Source: Treponema sp.
GTDB taxonomy: Bacteria; Spirochaetota; Spirochaetia; Treponematales; Treponemataceae
Direction: 5' to 3'
Assembly (NCBI GenBank): GCA_017645785.1
Contig: JAGCNW010000039.1
Span: forward strand, 1-64,000
Length of the DNA: 64,000 bases
In this document: in pieces, positions 26,010-34,536 of the stretch
How positions within the stretch are numbered: the first letter of the stretch is position 1
Layout of the letters: each line of letters begins with the position of its first letter
The notes under the pieces: generated by a model
What the model saw: only the letters and a program-made list of their open reading frames with translations
Databases searched by the model: none
Told to the model about the DNA's origin: nothing
Made by a program: the position numbers and the translations under genes

Positions 26010-28013
26010 CTATAACAATTCGTCGATTTCGCTTAGCCACAAGGCGCAGCTTGCGTCGCTAGGCATTCTCCAATCGCCGCGCGGCGAAAGGGATACCGTT
26101 CCAACTTTGGCTCCGTCGGGCATGCACGAACGCTTGAACTGTTGGGAGAAGAACCTTGAGTAAAAAGTTTTGAGCCACTTTTTTATTTCAGCCTTGCTGA
26201 ATGTCGGCGCGGCGTTTTCGGTCTTGCCGCCCGATTCTTTGTCAGTTTCCAATCTCGGTTTCGCAAAGGCTTTGCTTGCCAAAAAATAAATTTTTGAGGG
26301 GGCGAATCCGTATCGAACGACGTTGTACAAGAAAAAGTCGTGCAATTCGTAGGGGCCCACAAGCTCTTCGGTTTTTTGAGAAATTTGTCCGTCAGTGGGA
26401 GGAAGAAGTTCCGGGCTTACGGGCGTGTTCAAAACATCTAAAAGCGCTTCCTTGAATTTTTGGCTTTGCGCGCTTTCGGCCTCCCATTCCACCAAATGGC
26501 GCACAAGAGTTTTTGGAATCGACGAGTTCACTCCGTACATAGACATGTGGTCGCCGTTGTAAGTGCACCAGCCCAAGGCAAGCTCCGAAAGGTCGCCTGT
26601 TCCGATTACGATTCCGCCGGACTTGTTGGCCAAGTCCATAAGGATTTGCGTGCGCTCGCGCGCTTGTGAATTTTCGTAGGTAACGTCGCGGACGCTTTCG
26701 TCCTGGCCGATGTCGTTAAAATGCTGGCGAACCGCGGCGGCTATAGAAACTTCCTTTAACGAAACGCCCGCTTCCTTTGCAAGCGAAAGCGCGTTTTGGT
26801 AAGTTCTGTCCGTCGTTCCAAAGCCCGGCATCGTAACCGCCAAGATTCCCTTGCGGTCCAGCTTGCAAAGGTCAAAGGCGCGGCAAGTCACAAGCAAGGC
26901 CAATGTTGAGTCCAAGCCGCCGCTCAATCCGATTACGGCGCTCTTTGCCTTTATGTGGCGCAAGCGCTTGGCAAGTCCCTGCGCTTGCAGGGCGATGACT
27001 TCCTTGCAACGCTCGTCGCGCTTTTCATTGTTGTTGGGAACAAAGGGGCGCGCGTCCACGTTCCTAAAAAATAGGGGAGTCTTGTCGTAGTCGCTTTCTT
27101 TAAGGTGAACGGGAATTTCCAAGTAGGAGCCTTTGTCTTGCGCCGCGGCTTGGGCTTGTCCAAAACTTGTGGTCTTGGCGCGTTCCGCCTCCAGCAAGGC
27201 AAGGTCGATGTCAGCGAAAATCATTTGGCTTTGGAAGAGTTCGCTTTGCGAAAGAATTTTTCCGTTTTCGCTTATCAAGTTGTGGCCGGCGAACACCATG
27301 TCCTGGCTGGACTCGTCTTGGCTTGAGTCGGCGTATATGTAGGCGCTCAAAAGCCTTGCCGAAGCTGCGTTTGTCAAAAGGCGGCGGTATTCGGCTTTTC
27401 CGATTATTTCGTTGGAGGCCGAAAGGTTTGCGACGATGTTGGCTCCGTTCAATGCGTGGCTTGTGGAAGGCGGGTTGGGCGCCCACAAGTCTTCGCAAAT
27501 TTCAAATGCAATTTTGGCGCTTGATCCTTCGGGGCAAACAAGAATGTTCGTTCCAAAGGGGACGGCGGGATTTTTGTCTGAAAAATAAAAGACTTCGTTT
27601 CTTGCCAGCGACGAAGCGGGACTAAAATGGCGGCGCTCGTAAAATTCCGAATAGTTTGGAATGAAGGTTTTTGGAACAAGCGCCATTATTTTTCCTTTGA
27701 ACAAAACCGCCGCCGCGTTGTAAAGCGCGCCGTCCTTTTTTACGGGAAGGCCAACCGCGATTATCATGTTAAGGCCGCTGGTCTCCTTTGCGATTCGTTC
27801 CGTTTGGCGCAAGGCGGCGGTCAAAAGGCTTTCTTGGAAGAACAAGTCGCCGCAAGTGTAGCCTGTCACGCAAAGTTCGGGGAATACGACAAGCTTTGCG
27901 TCCTTTGCCTCGGCCTGGCTTGCCGCCGTGATTATTTGTTCCGCGTTAAAGGCGGGGTCGGCGACTTTTAGGCCAACGCTGGCCGCCGCCGCTCGAAAAA
28001 ATCCATAGTCCAT
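26010..28013 (-). CDS. nadE: Glutamine-dependent NAD+ synthetase
   Basis: Amidates nicotinate adenine dinucleotide to NAD+ in the final step of NAD synthesis. 667 residues in two domains. The N-terminal nitrilase/glutaminase (about 1-290) has the catalytic Glu in FPELCVTGY, Lys in PKTFIPNYSEFYERR and Cys in FEICEDLW. The C-terminal synthetase (about 320-667) has the ATP P-loop GLSGGLDSTL and GTGDLSELALGW. This long form uses glutamine directly. First gene of a leftward operon; divergent from tyrS with interlocking promoters in a 53-nt gap. Confidence 0.95.
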   Translation of the reverse strand: MDYGFFRAAAASVGLKVADPAFNAEQIITAASQAEAKDAKLVVFPELCVTGYTCGDLFFQESLLTAALRQTERIAKETSGLNMIIAVGLPVKKDGALYNAAAVLFKGKIMALVPKTFIPNYSEFYERRHFSPASSLARNEVFYFSDKNPAVPFGTNILVCPEGSSAKIAFEICEDLWAPNPPSTSHALNGANIVANLSASNEIIGKAEYRRLLTNAASARLLSAYIYADSSQDESSQDMVFAGHNLISENGKILSQSELFQSQMIFADIDLALLEAERAKTTSFGQAQAAAQDKGSYLEIPVHLKESDYDKTPLFFRNVDARPFVPNNNEKRDERCKEVIALQAQGLAKRLRHIKAKSAVIGLSGGLDSTLALLVTCRAFDLCKLDRKGILAVTMPGFGTTDRTYQNALSLAKEAGVSLKEVSIAAAVRQHFNDIGQDESVRDVTYENSQARERTQILMDLANKSGGIVIGTGDLSELALGWCTYNGDHMSMYGVNSSIPKTLVRHLVEWEAESAQSQKFKEALLDVLNTPVSPELLPPTDGQISQKTEELVGPYELHDFFLYNVVRYGFAPSKIYFLASKAFAKPRLETDKESGGKTENAAPTFSKAEIKKWLKTFYSRFFSQQFKRSCMPDGAKVGTVSLSPRGDWRMPSDASCALWLSEIDELL

Positions 28014-28019
28014 GTATTT

Positions 28020-28048
28020 ATTCTACCATATTGAAAAGAATCATTCAA
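28020..28048 (-). promoter_or_regulatory. nadE promoter, leaderless
   Basis: TTGAAT (28048-28043), 17-nt spacer, TAGAAT (28025-28020) on the minus strand, 6 nt before the ATG. The same box pair occurs before acn and smc. It overlaps the tyrS -35 region on the other strand. Confidence 0.65.
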
Positions 28049-28059
28049 TCTGATAATAT
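28031..28059 (+). promoter_or_regulatory. tyrS promoter, leaderless
   Basis: TTGAAA (28031-28036), 17-nt spacer, TAATAT (28054-28059), 7 nt before the ATG at 28067. It decides the tyrS start: the in-frame codon at 28031 lies within the -35 box. Confidence 0.65.
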
Positions 28060-28066
28060 AACCGCT

Positions 28067-29290
28067 ATGACACTTTTTGAAGACTTAAAATGGCGTGGTT
28101 TGATTAAGGACATCGCGGGCGAAGAAAGCGATTTGCAAAAAGTTTTGGACGGAAAGCCCTTTTCATTTTATTGGGGAACCGATCCCACCGCGGACAGCCT
28201 TCACCTTGGCCATTATTCTTCTTTGTGCATGGCAAAGCGTTTGGCCAACGCGGGCCATCATCCCGTTCTTTTGTGCGGAGGAGCGACAGGCCGCATAGGA
28301 GACCCGCGCCCCACAGCCGAGCGCGAAATCATCAGCGAAGAAACCGTCAACGCAAACATCAACGGAATCCGCTCGCAAATCCAGGCGCTCGTTCCCGGAG
28401 CGGAATTGGTTGACAACTACGATTGGTGGAAGGACCGCTCCTTTTTGGACACCCTGCGCGACATTGGAAAATACGTAAGCCTTAACTACATGTTGGACAA
28501 AGACATCATCCGCCGCCGCTTGGAGACGGGAATCACCTTTGCCGAATTCTCCTACATGCTTTTGCAAGGCTTTGACTTTGTCCACTTGTTCCAAGACAAG
28601 AACTGCATAATGCAAGTCGCCGGAAGCGACCAGTGGGGCAACATCACCACGGGCGTTGACCTTATCCGCAAAATGCTAGACAAGCAGGCTTATGCCTTTA
28701 CGATGCCCTTGATTCTTGACGCCAGCGGAAAGAAGTTTGGAAAGAGCGAAGGAAACGCGCTTTGGCTTGACAAGACAAAGACCAGCGCCTACCAGATTTA
28801 CCAGCACCTATACAATTCGGACGACACCAAGGTTTTGGAATACCTCAAGGTGTTCACCTTCCTTCCGCGCGAAAAAATCGAAGAGATTGCCGCCAAACAG
28901 CAGGCCGCTCCCGAAACTCGCATCGCCCAAAAGACTTTGGCCTACGAAGTTGTCAAAGACATTCACGGCGTGGAAGAGGCCGACAAGGCCGTAAGCGGAG
29001 CCAAGGCCGCCTTTAGCGGAGAAGGCAACAAGGACGACATGCCCACGGTTGAGTTGGAAAAAGCCTTGATTCAAAACGGAATCGGCGCGATCGACTTGTT
29101 CTTTGCCGCGAAAATCGGCGGCGCTTCAAAGGGCGACATTCGCCGTTTGATTCAGCAGGGCGGAGCGGCGATCAACGCCAAAACTTTTGACGACGTAAAG
29201 CGCGTCGTTAACGAAGGCGATTTGGACAAGGACGGCGAGCTAGTCCTGCGCGCCGGAAAGAAAAAGTTCGTCCGCGTCGTTTTCAAGTAA
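28067..29290 (+). CDS. tyrS: Tyrosyl-tRNA synthetase
   Basis: Class Ic aminoacyl-tRNA synthetase charging tRNA-Tyr. 407 residues from MTLFEDLKWRGLIKD, the usual TyrS N-terminus. The HIGH-type motif is HLGH (near residue 45), the KMSKS-type motif is KFGKSEG (near 225), and GSDQWGNITTG contacts tyrosine. A C-terminal S4 RNA-binding domain (about 340-407) has IRRLIQQGGAAINA. No T-box-like leader is possible because the predicted promoter abuts the start. The gene is followed by the 78-bp repeat copy B. Confidence 0.96.
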   Translation: MTLFEDLKWRGLIKDIAGEESDLQKVLDGKPFSFYWGTDPTADSLHLGHYSSLCMAKRLANAGHHPVLLCGGATGRIGDPRPTAEREIISEETVNANINGIRSQIQALVPGAELVDNYDWWKDRSFLDTLRDIGKYVSLNYMLDKDIIRRRLETGITFAEFSYMLLQGFDFVHLFQDKNCIMQVAGSDQWGNITTGVDLIRKMLDKQAYAFTMPLILDASGKKFGKSEGNALWLDKTKTSAYQIYQHLYNSDDTKVLEYLKVFTFLPREKIEEIAAKQQAAPETRIAQKTLAYEVVKDIHGVEEADKAVSGAKAAFSGEGNKDDMPTVELEKALIQNGIGAIDLFFAAKIGGASKGDIRRLIQQGGAAINAKTFDDVKRVVNEGDLDKDGELVLRAGKKKFVRVVFK

Positions 29291-29300
29291 CTATTTTCCG

Positions 29301-29378
29301 ATTGCGGCGCGATAATTTTATTCGCGCCGCAAAAGGAACGAGTCAAGGCTTTTAGCGCAGCGTGCCTTGACCGTTCCT
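29301..29378 (-). repeat. 78-bp double-hairpin repeat, copy B (inverted relative to copy A)
   Basis: Same two-hairpin element as 6667-6744 but in opposite orientation; 3 mismatches in 78 by eye, all in the loop of the larger hairpin. It lies between convergent tyrS and the ParB-like gene and supplies the final eight codons (RNGQGTLR) plus stop of the latter. Confidence 0.9.
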
Positions 29379-29777
29379 AAACCAAGACGCGATTGTCTTA
29401 AATAGCCAAACAAAAAAGTCAACCAGCGCGTTCCATAGACGGCGCAAGGGGCTGGGATTTCTAAGGCGGGCAAGCCTCTTGTAGCCTTCCATAAGCTCTT
29501 CGTCGGTGAATTCCTTTCGCTGGTTGTTTTCTTCCAATTCCATTTCCAGCTGGCTTAGGGGCGTAAGGTTGTCGATGATGTTTGCGTTGATGCTGGTCCA
29601 GCCAATCGCTTTGGCGGCTTCCAAACGGCGCTCGCCCGCGATTAGTTGGTATTTGGAGTTTAGCGTAATGGGATTTAGAAGGCCGTAGCGGCGCAGGCTG
29701 TCCTTAAGGTTTTCAAGGCTTCCCAAGTCTTTTCTAACGCGGCGCTTTACTTTGATGTCCTTTATGCTTACTAACAT
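29352..29777 (-). CDS. Short ParB/Srx-fold protein with a C-terminal membrane-type helix
   Basis: 141 residues from ATG 29777 (a TTG one codon earlier is less likely). Residues 1-95 form a ParB N-terminal domain: LRRYGLLNPITL, the nucleotide-binding box AGERRLEAAKAIGW, and the second box ENNQRKEFT. The helix-turn-helix DNA-binding part of true ParB is missing. Instead residues about 112-134 form a Trp/Phe-rich hydrophobic helix (LWNALVDFFVWLFKTIASWF). It could therefore be a membrane-tethered CTP-switch protein, which is inference. It starts 4 nt after the PBP1A stop and so is probably co-transcribed with it. Its last eight codons come from the 78-bp repeat. Confidence 0.75.
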   Translation of the reverse strand: MLVSIKDIKVKRRVRKDLGSLENLKDSLRRYGLLNPITLNSKYQLIAGERRLEAAKAIGWTSINANIIDNLTPLSQLEMELEENNQRKEFTDEELMEGYKRLARLRNPSPLRRLWNALVDFFVWLFKTIASWFRNGQGTLR

Positions 29778-29780
29778 CAA

Positions 29781-32345
29781 TCACTCCATCAAAGAATTGC
29801 CGTCTTCGAAATTTATTGAATTGTCTACGCTTTGGTTTTCGCTGTTTTCTATGATTGAATCCAAGTCCAAGCCTGTGGACAAGTCGCTGTCGTCGATAAA
29901 GTCGTCCATCGTAAAGCCTGTTTGGTACATGGCGTCCTGCAGCATGTCTTCGGCGCGCTTTTCTGTGTTCATGCGGCCGACTCCGTGAAGGTCGCAAACT
30001 TCTTTGGGAACGTTGTTGGTCATGAACCAAAGCGCGATTTGGCTGCAGCCTTCCGTGCAAAGCTTTCCTGTTTCGGCGCAAACGTTGATTTTTACGACGC
30101 CTTCTTCGGGCTGCGGCCAATCCTTGTAGGGAAGGTCCCTGTGGATTACTTTCATAAAGTCGCCCCACGGCGGGCCGGCCAAAGTCGCGCCGGTGCCCGA
30201 CATTCCCATTGAGTTTCCGGGAGTGTCAAAGCCAAACCAAAAGGCCGAAGTGTAGTAGGGCGTGTATCCGATTGACCAAGCGTCGCCCCAGTTTTGAGTC
30301 GTTCCAGTTTTTCCCGCGACGGGCATTTGGAATTCTTGGCCGGTCTTTTTGTCGATGTAAACGAACTTTGATCCCATCGGGTCTCCGGCGCTTCGCTCTA
30401 TCAAGCTTGAACGGTTTTGCGAGCCGAAGCGGAGGGTTCCGACTGTGGGGCCGTGCTCCATGATTTTTGTCATTACAAAAGAGTTTTGCGGCGTGATGAC
30501 TTGCGTCGGCTTTTTCATGTTGTTGTGAACGTCGCGCTCAATGTTAAGAATGATGTTTCCGTTGCGGTCTTCGACCGTGCGGATGGCTGTCGGCGTGATC
30601 GCTTTTCCGCCGTTGGCGAAAATCGCGTAGGCGCGGGCCATTTCTATCGGGCGCACTGACACCGTTCCCAAACCGATCGGGAAGCCAGGAATAAAGGCGC
30701 GGCTGGGCAATTCCTTTTGTGGAATTCCAAGCAAGGCGACTGATCTGTCGATGGCCGCGTCAAAGCCGATTTTTTCCAAAATCTTAAGGGCTGGAATGTT
30801 CAAAGAAAGCGCCAAGGCTCTCCAAAGCAAAACGTTTCCTCTCCACGCTCCGCCGTAGTTGTTGGGAAGATAGCTGCTTCCGTCTTTGGCTTTAAATTCG
30901 TAAGGCGCGTCGAGAATCGCTGTCGCAGCGTTAAAGTCGGGTGTGTCCAACGCCGCGCTAAAGTAAAGGGGCTTGAATGACGAACCCGGCTGCACGCGCG
31001 CTTGGCTTGCGCGGATGAACTGGTTTGATTGGTCGAACTTGCTTCCGCCTATAAGCGCCGTGATGTAGCCAGTGTCGTTCTCCAAGTTTACCATCGTTCC
31101 TTCGATTGTGTGCGCCTTGGCTTTTTCTTGCGTCAAGCGGTTGGCCTTGTTGATGATGCCGACCTTAAGGTTGTCGATGCCGAACATAAGGCTGGCGATG
31201 TCAACCAAAGGATTTATCTTTGTCTGGAATTCTTTTGTGGCCGAAGACTGCACAAGCTGCTTTGACATCTTGAGGCCCTTTAGGTTGAACATCAAGGTGA
31301 TCAATTCGCTCATCGGAATGTATGTGCTGAAGGCGCCCTTTTGCTTTACGGCCATTTGCTGCTTGTAGTTGGCGTTTGCGTTGGCGATTTGCTTTTCCAT
31401 CAAAAGCTGGGCCACTTGCAAGTGCAGGATGTTTCCCGTTGTGTTTACCGTAAGGCCGCTTGAATAAATGTCGGCGTCTCCGTAAATCATTTCGCTCAAT
31501 TCGCGGCGGACGTATTCGCTAAACCAAGGAGCCTTGTCGTCTCGCATAAAGAAGGCGGAGGTGTCGGTGCGTGAAAAGTCAAAGTTGAGCCAGTAGTTGT
31601 CAAAGGATTCTTCGGCTTCTTTTTGAGTGATGTAGCCTTCGCTGACCATCGCGCGCAAAACGTCCTTTTGCCTGTCCATCGCGCGGTTGGGGTGCTCAAA
31701 GGGATTGTAAAAGGCTGGGTTTGAAAGCTGAATTACCAAAATCGCGGACTCGGCCGGCGTGATGCTGCGGGCGTCGTGGCCAAAGTAATATTTGCTGGCC
31801 GCGTTTACGCCGTATGTTCCGCCTCCAAAGTAGACGCGGTTTAGGTAAAGCTCGAGTATTTCGTTTTTGGAATAGCGGCGCTCCATTTGAATGGCCCACC
31901 ACAATTCCTTGAGCTTTCGCAAAATCGACATTTCCTTGCGGTCGCAGTACAAGGTTCCCGCGATTTGCTGGGTCAGCGTGGAGCCTCCTCCCAAGGAACT
32001 GCGGGTAAGAACGCCGACTACGGCGCGGAAAATGGCCCTGGCGCTAAAGCCCTTGTGCTCATAAAAGATTCGGTCCTCTCGGGTCAAAAGGGAGTCCTTC
32101 ATGTGCTGGGGGATTTCGATCAAGCTGATTATTTCGCGCCGTTCCTCCGAAGTGAATTCCGTGATCAACTCGCCGTTTATGTCCAGAATTTTTGTCGGAA
32201 GCGCGGTGGTGAATTCTGTGAAATTTTCTGTATTGACGGTGTCGGCCGTTCTTGCCAAACAAAGGCCCAAAATGGCTCCGGTAATCAAGGCGGCCGCCAT
32301 CATTAGGGAACAAATGACTTTTGTAGACGTTTTTATAAGCAGCAT
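29781..32345 (-). CDS. mrcA: Class A penicillin-binding protein (PBP1A type)
   Basis: Bifunctional peptidoglycan synthase of the inner membrane. 854 residues: an N-terminal membrane anchor (VICSLMMAAALITGAILGLCLA), a GT51 glycosyltransferase domain (about 60-250) with GGGSTLTQQIAG, ERRYSKNEILELYLN and the TREDRIFYEHKG region, a linker domain, and a transpeptidase domain with SxxK (GSSFKP), SxN (SLN in LALSLNIPAL) and KTG (AGKTGTTQNWGDAW). It is a standard active enzyme by motif. Its promoter is a perfect consensus overlapping the end of acn. Followed immediately by the ParB-like gene. Confidence 0.95.
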   Translation of the reverse strand: MLLIKTSTKVICSLMMAAALITGAILGLCLARTADTVNTENFTEFTTALPTKILDINGELITEFTSEERREIISLIEIPQHMKDSLLTREDRIFYEHKGFSARAIFRAVVGVLTRSSLGGGSTLTQQIAGTLYCDRKEMSILRKLKELWWAIQMERRYSKNEILELYLNRVYFGGGTYGVNAASKYYFGHDARSITPAESAILVIQLSNPAFYNPFEHPNRAMDRQKDVLRAMVSEGYITQKEAEESFDNYWLNFDFSRTDTSAFFMRDDKAPWFSEYVRRELSEMIYGDADIYSSGLTVNTTGNILHLQVAQLLMEKQIANANANYKQQMAVKQKGAFSTYIPMSELITLMFNLKGLKMSKQLVQSSATKEFQTKINPLVDIASLMFGIDNLKVGIINKANRLTQEKAKAHTIEGTMVNLENDTGYITALIGGSKFDQSNQFIRASQARVQPGSSFKPLYFSAALDTPDFNAATAILDAPYEFKAKDGSSYLPNNYGGAWRGNVLLWRALALSLNIPALKILEKIGFDAAIDRSVALLGIPQKELPSRAFIPGFPIGLGTVSVRPIEMARAYAIFANGGKAITPTAIRTVEDRNGNIILNIERDVHNNMKKPTQVITPQNSFVMTKIMEHGPTVGTLRFGSQNRSSLIERSAGDPMGSKFVYIDKKTGQEFQMPVAGKTGTTQNWGDAWSIGYTPYYTSAFWFGFDTPGNSMGMSGTGATLAGPPWGDFMKVIHRDLPYKDWPQPEEGVVKINVCAETGKLCTEGCSQIALWFMTNNVPKEVCDLHGVGRMNTEKRAEDMLQDAMYQTGFTMDDFIDDSDLSTGLDLDSIIENSENQSVDNSINFEDGNSLME

Positions 32346-32357
32346 AATATCTTTTCT

Positions 32358-32386
32358 ATTATATTGAACTGCCTATGGCTTGTCAA
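32358..32386 (-). promoter_or_regulatory. mrcA promoter, perfect consensus
   Basis: TTGACA (32386-32381), 17-nt spacer, TATAAT (32363-32358) on the minus strand; ATG at 32345, giving a predicted leader of only about 5 nt. The -35 box overlaps the stop codon of acn (32383-32385). Confidence 0.8.
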
Positions 32387-34407
32387 TTGCCGCCGTTTTT
32401 GGTGTATTTGGCAAGGCCGCCCTGCTTTAGGATCGCCCGGCTGCGCTCTGACAAGTCGTTTACGGCCAAAATTGTCTTTCCGTTGGCTTCAATCTTAAAG
32501 TCGCAGCCTGTGTTGAGCGCTTCCTCGATGTTTGACAAAACAAGCATGTCGCCCAATTTAATCGCGTCGTAGTCTGCGGGGTCCTTAAAGTTGAGCGGAA
32601 TGATTCCGTAGTTGATGAGGTTTGCCTTGTGGATGCGGGCAAAGCTCTTTGTAAGAATCGCGCGGACGCCCAAATACATGGGACCGAGCGCGGCGTGCTC
32701 GCGGCTTGAGCCCTGTCCGTAGTTTTCGCCGCCAACCACGATGCAGTCGGCGAAATTCGCTTTTTCGGCGCGCTCGTAGAATTCCGGGTCCAAGCGCGTA
32801 AGGGTGAACTTGCTTATCTCAGGAATGTTCGAGCGCAAGGGAAGCATTTTGGCTCCGGCCGGCATGATGTCGTCGGTGGAAACGTTGTCGCCCGCCTTAA
32901 GCGCCACGGGGAGCGTCAGGCTTGGCTTGTATTCGCGGCAAGCCGGGCAGGGCTTGATGTTTGGGCCGCGCAAAATTTCGACTTTGGCCGACTCGCTTTC
33001 TGAAAGCGGGGCGATGACCATTCCGCGGTCCTGAGCGGCTTCCAAAACGTCCTTGCTTGAAAGGCGGCTGTCGCCTCCGTCCAAAAGGCTTTGGCGGACG
33101 CCAGTCTTGTAGGCCGCGTCTTCGTACTGCAAGTCTTCGGAGCTCGTAAACACGCCGTTAATGGCGCTTGCCGCGGCGGTCTCTGGGCTTACCAAGTATA
33201 CGTTTGCGTCGGCCGTTCCGCTTCTGCCCTTGAAGTTTCTGTTGAATGTGCGCAATGTTACGCCTTGGCTGTTGGGAGCGAAGCCTTGTCCGATGCAGGG
33301 GCCGCAAGCCGATTCCAAAATGCGGAAGCCTGCTTTGATAAGGTCGCCCAAGATTCCGGCTTTTTCTGCCATCATCAAAGTGGCGCGGCTTCCGGGCGCG
33401 ATTCCCGCTTCAACTCCGGGAGCGATAGTCTTTCCTTTAACGATCGCGGCGACGCTTTCCAAGTCGTCAAGCGATGAGTTTGTGCAGCTTCCGATTACGA
33501 CCTGGGTCACCGGCTGGCCCTTTAGGCTCTGGATTGTGTTGATCACGTCGGGGTTGTGGGGGCAGGCGGCGAGGGCATGCAAGCTGTCCAAGTCGATTTC
33601 GATGATTTTGTCGTAGGCCGCGCCTTCGTCAGCCTTAAGCTCCTTCCAGTCGCCGCCGCGTCCCATGGACTCCAAGAATTTCTTTGTCTTTTGGTCGCTG
33701 GGGAAGACCGAAGTGGTGGCTCCCAATTCCGCTCCCATGTTTGTGATTGTGGCTCTTTGGGGAACGGTAAGAGTCTCGACGCCGGGACCAAAGTATTCGT
33801 AAATGGCAAGAGTTCCGCCCTTGACTGTCTCGCGGCGCAAAACTTCCAAGATGATGTCCTTGGCTCCGACGCCTTTTTTGAGGGTTCCGGTCAATTTTAC
33901 GCCAAAGATTTTGGGCATGGCCAAGTGGAAGGCGCCGCCTCCCATCGCGACGGCGACGTCAAGGCCGCCCGCTCCGATGGCGATCATTCCGATTCCGCCG
34001 CCTGTGGGCGTGTGGCTGTCGCTTCCGAGCAAGGTTTTTCCGGGCGCGCCAAAGCATTCCAAGTGAACTTGGTGGCAAATGCCGTTTCCGGGGCGGCTAA
34101 AGTAAAGGCCGTATTTTGCCGCCACGCTCTGAAGGTAGCGGTGGTCGTCCATGTTCTTAAAGTCTGTCTGAAGGGTGTTGTGGTCAACGTAAGAGACCGA
34201 AAGCTCCGTCTTTACGCGTGGGATTCCAATCGTCTCAAACTGGAGGTAGGTCATCGTTCCTGTCGCGTCCTGGGTGAGCGTTTGGTCGATTTTTATCGCG
34301 ATGTCCTTTCCGCGCTCAATCGGCTCTCCTTTAGTGAATTTTGTCTCCTTGCAAGCTTCGGGAACGATGTGTTCCTGCAAGATTTTTTCCGCCAATGTAA
34401 GAGCCAT
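32383..34407 (-). CDS. acn: Aconitate hydratase (single-chain, compact form)
   Basis: Fe-S isomerase interconverting citrate and isocitrate. 674 residues, the compact form found in many anaerobes rather than the 850-900-residue AcnA or AcnB. The three cluster cysteines are in VIGSCTNSS (one) and ACGPCIGQG (two). DSHTPTGGGIGM is the N-terminal substrate loop, and the swivel domain carries GGENYGQGSSREHAALGP with the conserved active-site Ser/Arg. RBS GGAGG 8 nt before ATG. No other TCA gene lies in the window, so a role in glutamate synthesis rather than a full cycle is possible. Confidence 0.93.
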   Translation of the reverse strand: MALTLAEKILQEHIVPEACKETKFTKGEPIERGKDIAIKIDQTLTQDATGTMTYLQFETIGIPRVKTELSVSYVDHNTLQTDFKNMDDHRYLQSVAAKYGLYFSRPGNGICHQVHLECFGAPGKTLLGSDSHTPTGGGIGMIAIGAGGLDVAVAMGGGAFHLAMPKIFGVKLTGTLKKGVGAKDIILEVLRRETVKGGTLAIYEYFGPGVETLTVPQRATITNMGAELGATTSVFPSDQKTKKFLESMGRGGDWKELKADEGAAYDKIIEIDLDSLHALAACPHNPDVINTIQSLKGQPVTQVVIGSCTNSSLDDLESVAAIVKGKTIAPGVEAGIAPGSRATLMMAEKAGILGDLIKAGFRILESACGPCIGQGFAPNSQGVTLRTFNRNFKGRSGTADANVYLVSPETAAASAINGVFTSSEDLQYEDAAYKTGVRQSLLDGGDSRLSSKDVLEAAQDRGMVIAPLSESESAKVEILRGPNIKPCPACREYKPSLTLPVALKAGDNVSTDDIMPAGAKMLPLRSNIPEISKFTLTRLDPEFYERAEKANFADCIVVGGENYGQGSSREHAALGPMYLGVRAILTKSFARIHKANLINYGIIPLNFKDPADYDAIKLGDMLVLSNIEEALNTGCDFKIEANGKTILAVNDLSERSRAILKQGGLAKYTKNGGN

Positions 34408-34436
34408 AGAGAGCCTCCAAAAAAATTTTGTTGACT

Positions 34437-34465
34437 ATTCTACCGAATTTGGCGGAAGAATTCAA
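34437..34465 (-). promoter_or_regulatory. acn promoter
   Basis: TTGAAT (34465-34460), 17-nt spacer, TAGAAT (34442-34437), identical boxes to the nadE and smc promoters. Unlike those with leaderless spacing, there is a leader of about 25 nt with a GGAGG site. Confidence 0.7.
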
Positions 34466-34499
34466 GGAGGCGTAAGCGCGTGTTTTTCTTGCTTTTCAC

Positions 34500-34528
34500 T
34501 AGCAAAATCACACGAAGTGTGATACAAT
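34500..34528 (+). promoter_or_regulatory. Promoter with operator-like palindrome in the spacer
   Basis: TAGCAA (34500-34505), 17-nt spacer, TACAAT (34523-34528), GTG start at 34537. The spacer contains a perfect inverted repeat TCACAC-GAA-GTGTGA (34508-34522), positioned where a dimeric regulator would block or twist the promoter. The -35 box is part of the recurrent ACTAGCAAAAT. Confidence 0.5.
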
Positions 34529-34536
34529 AGAATATT

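Noticed and set aside
29778-29780. TTG one codon upstream as start of the ParB-like gene
   Set aside because: The adjacent ATG at 29777 is a standard start, and TTG gives no better ribosome-binding spacing.
33556-34434. 292-codon open frame antisense to aconitase
   Set aside because: Same reason: overlaps acn entirely, no RBS and no recognisable motif.
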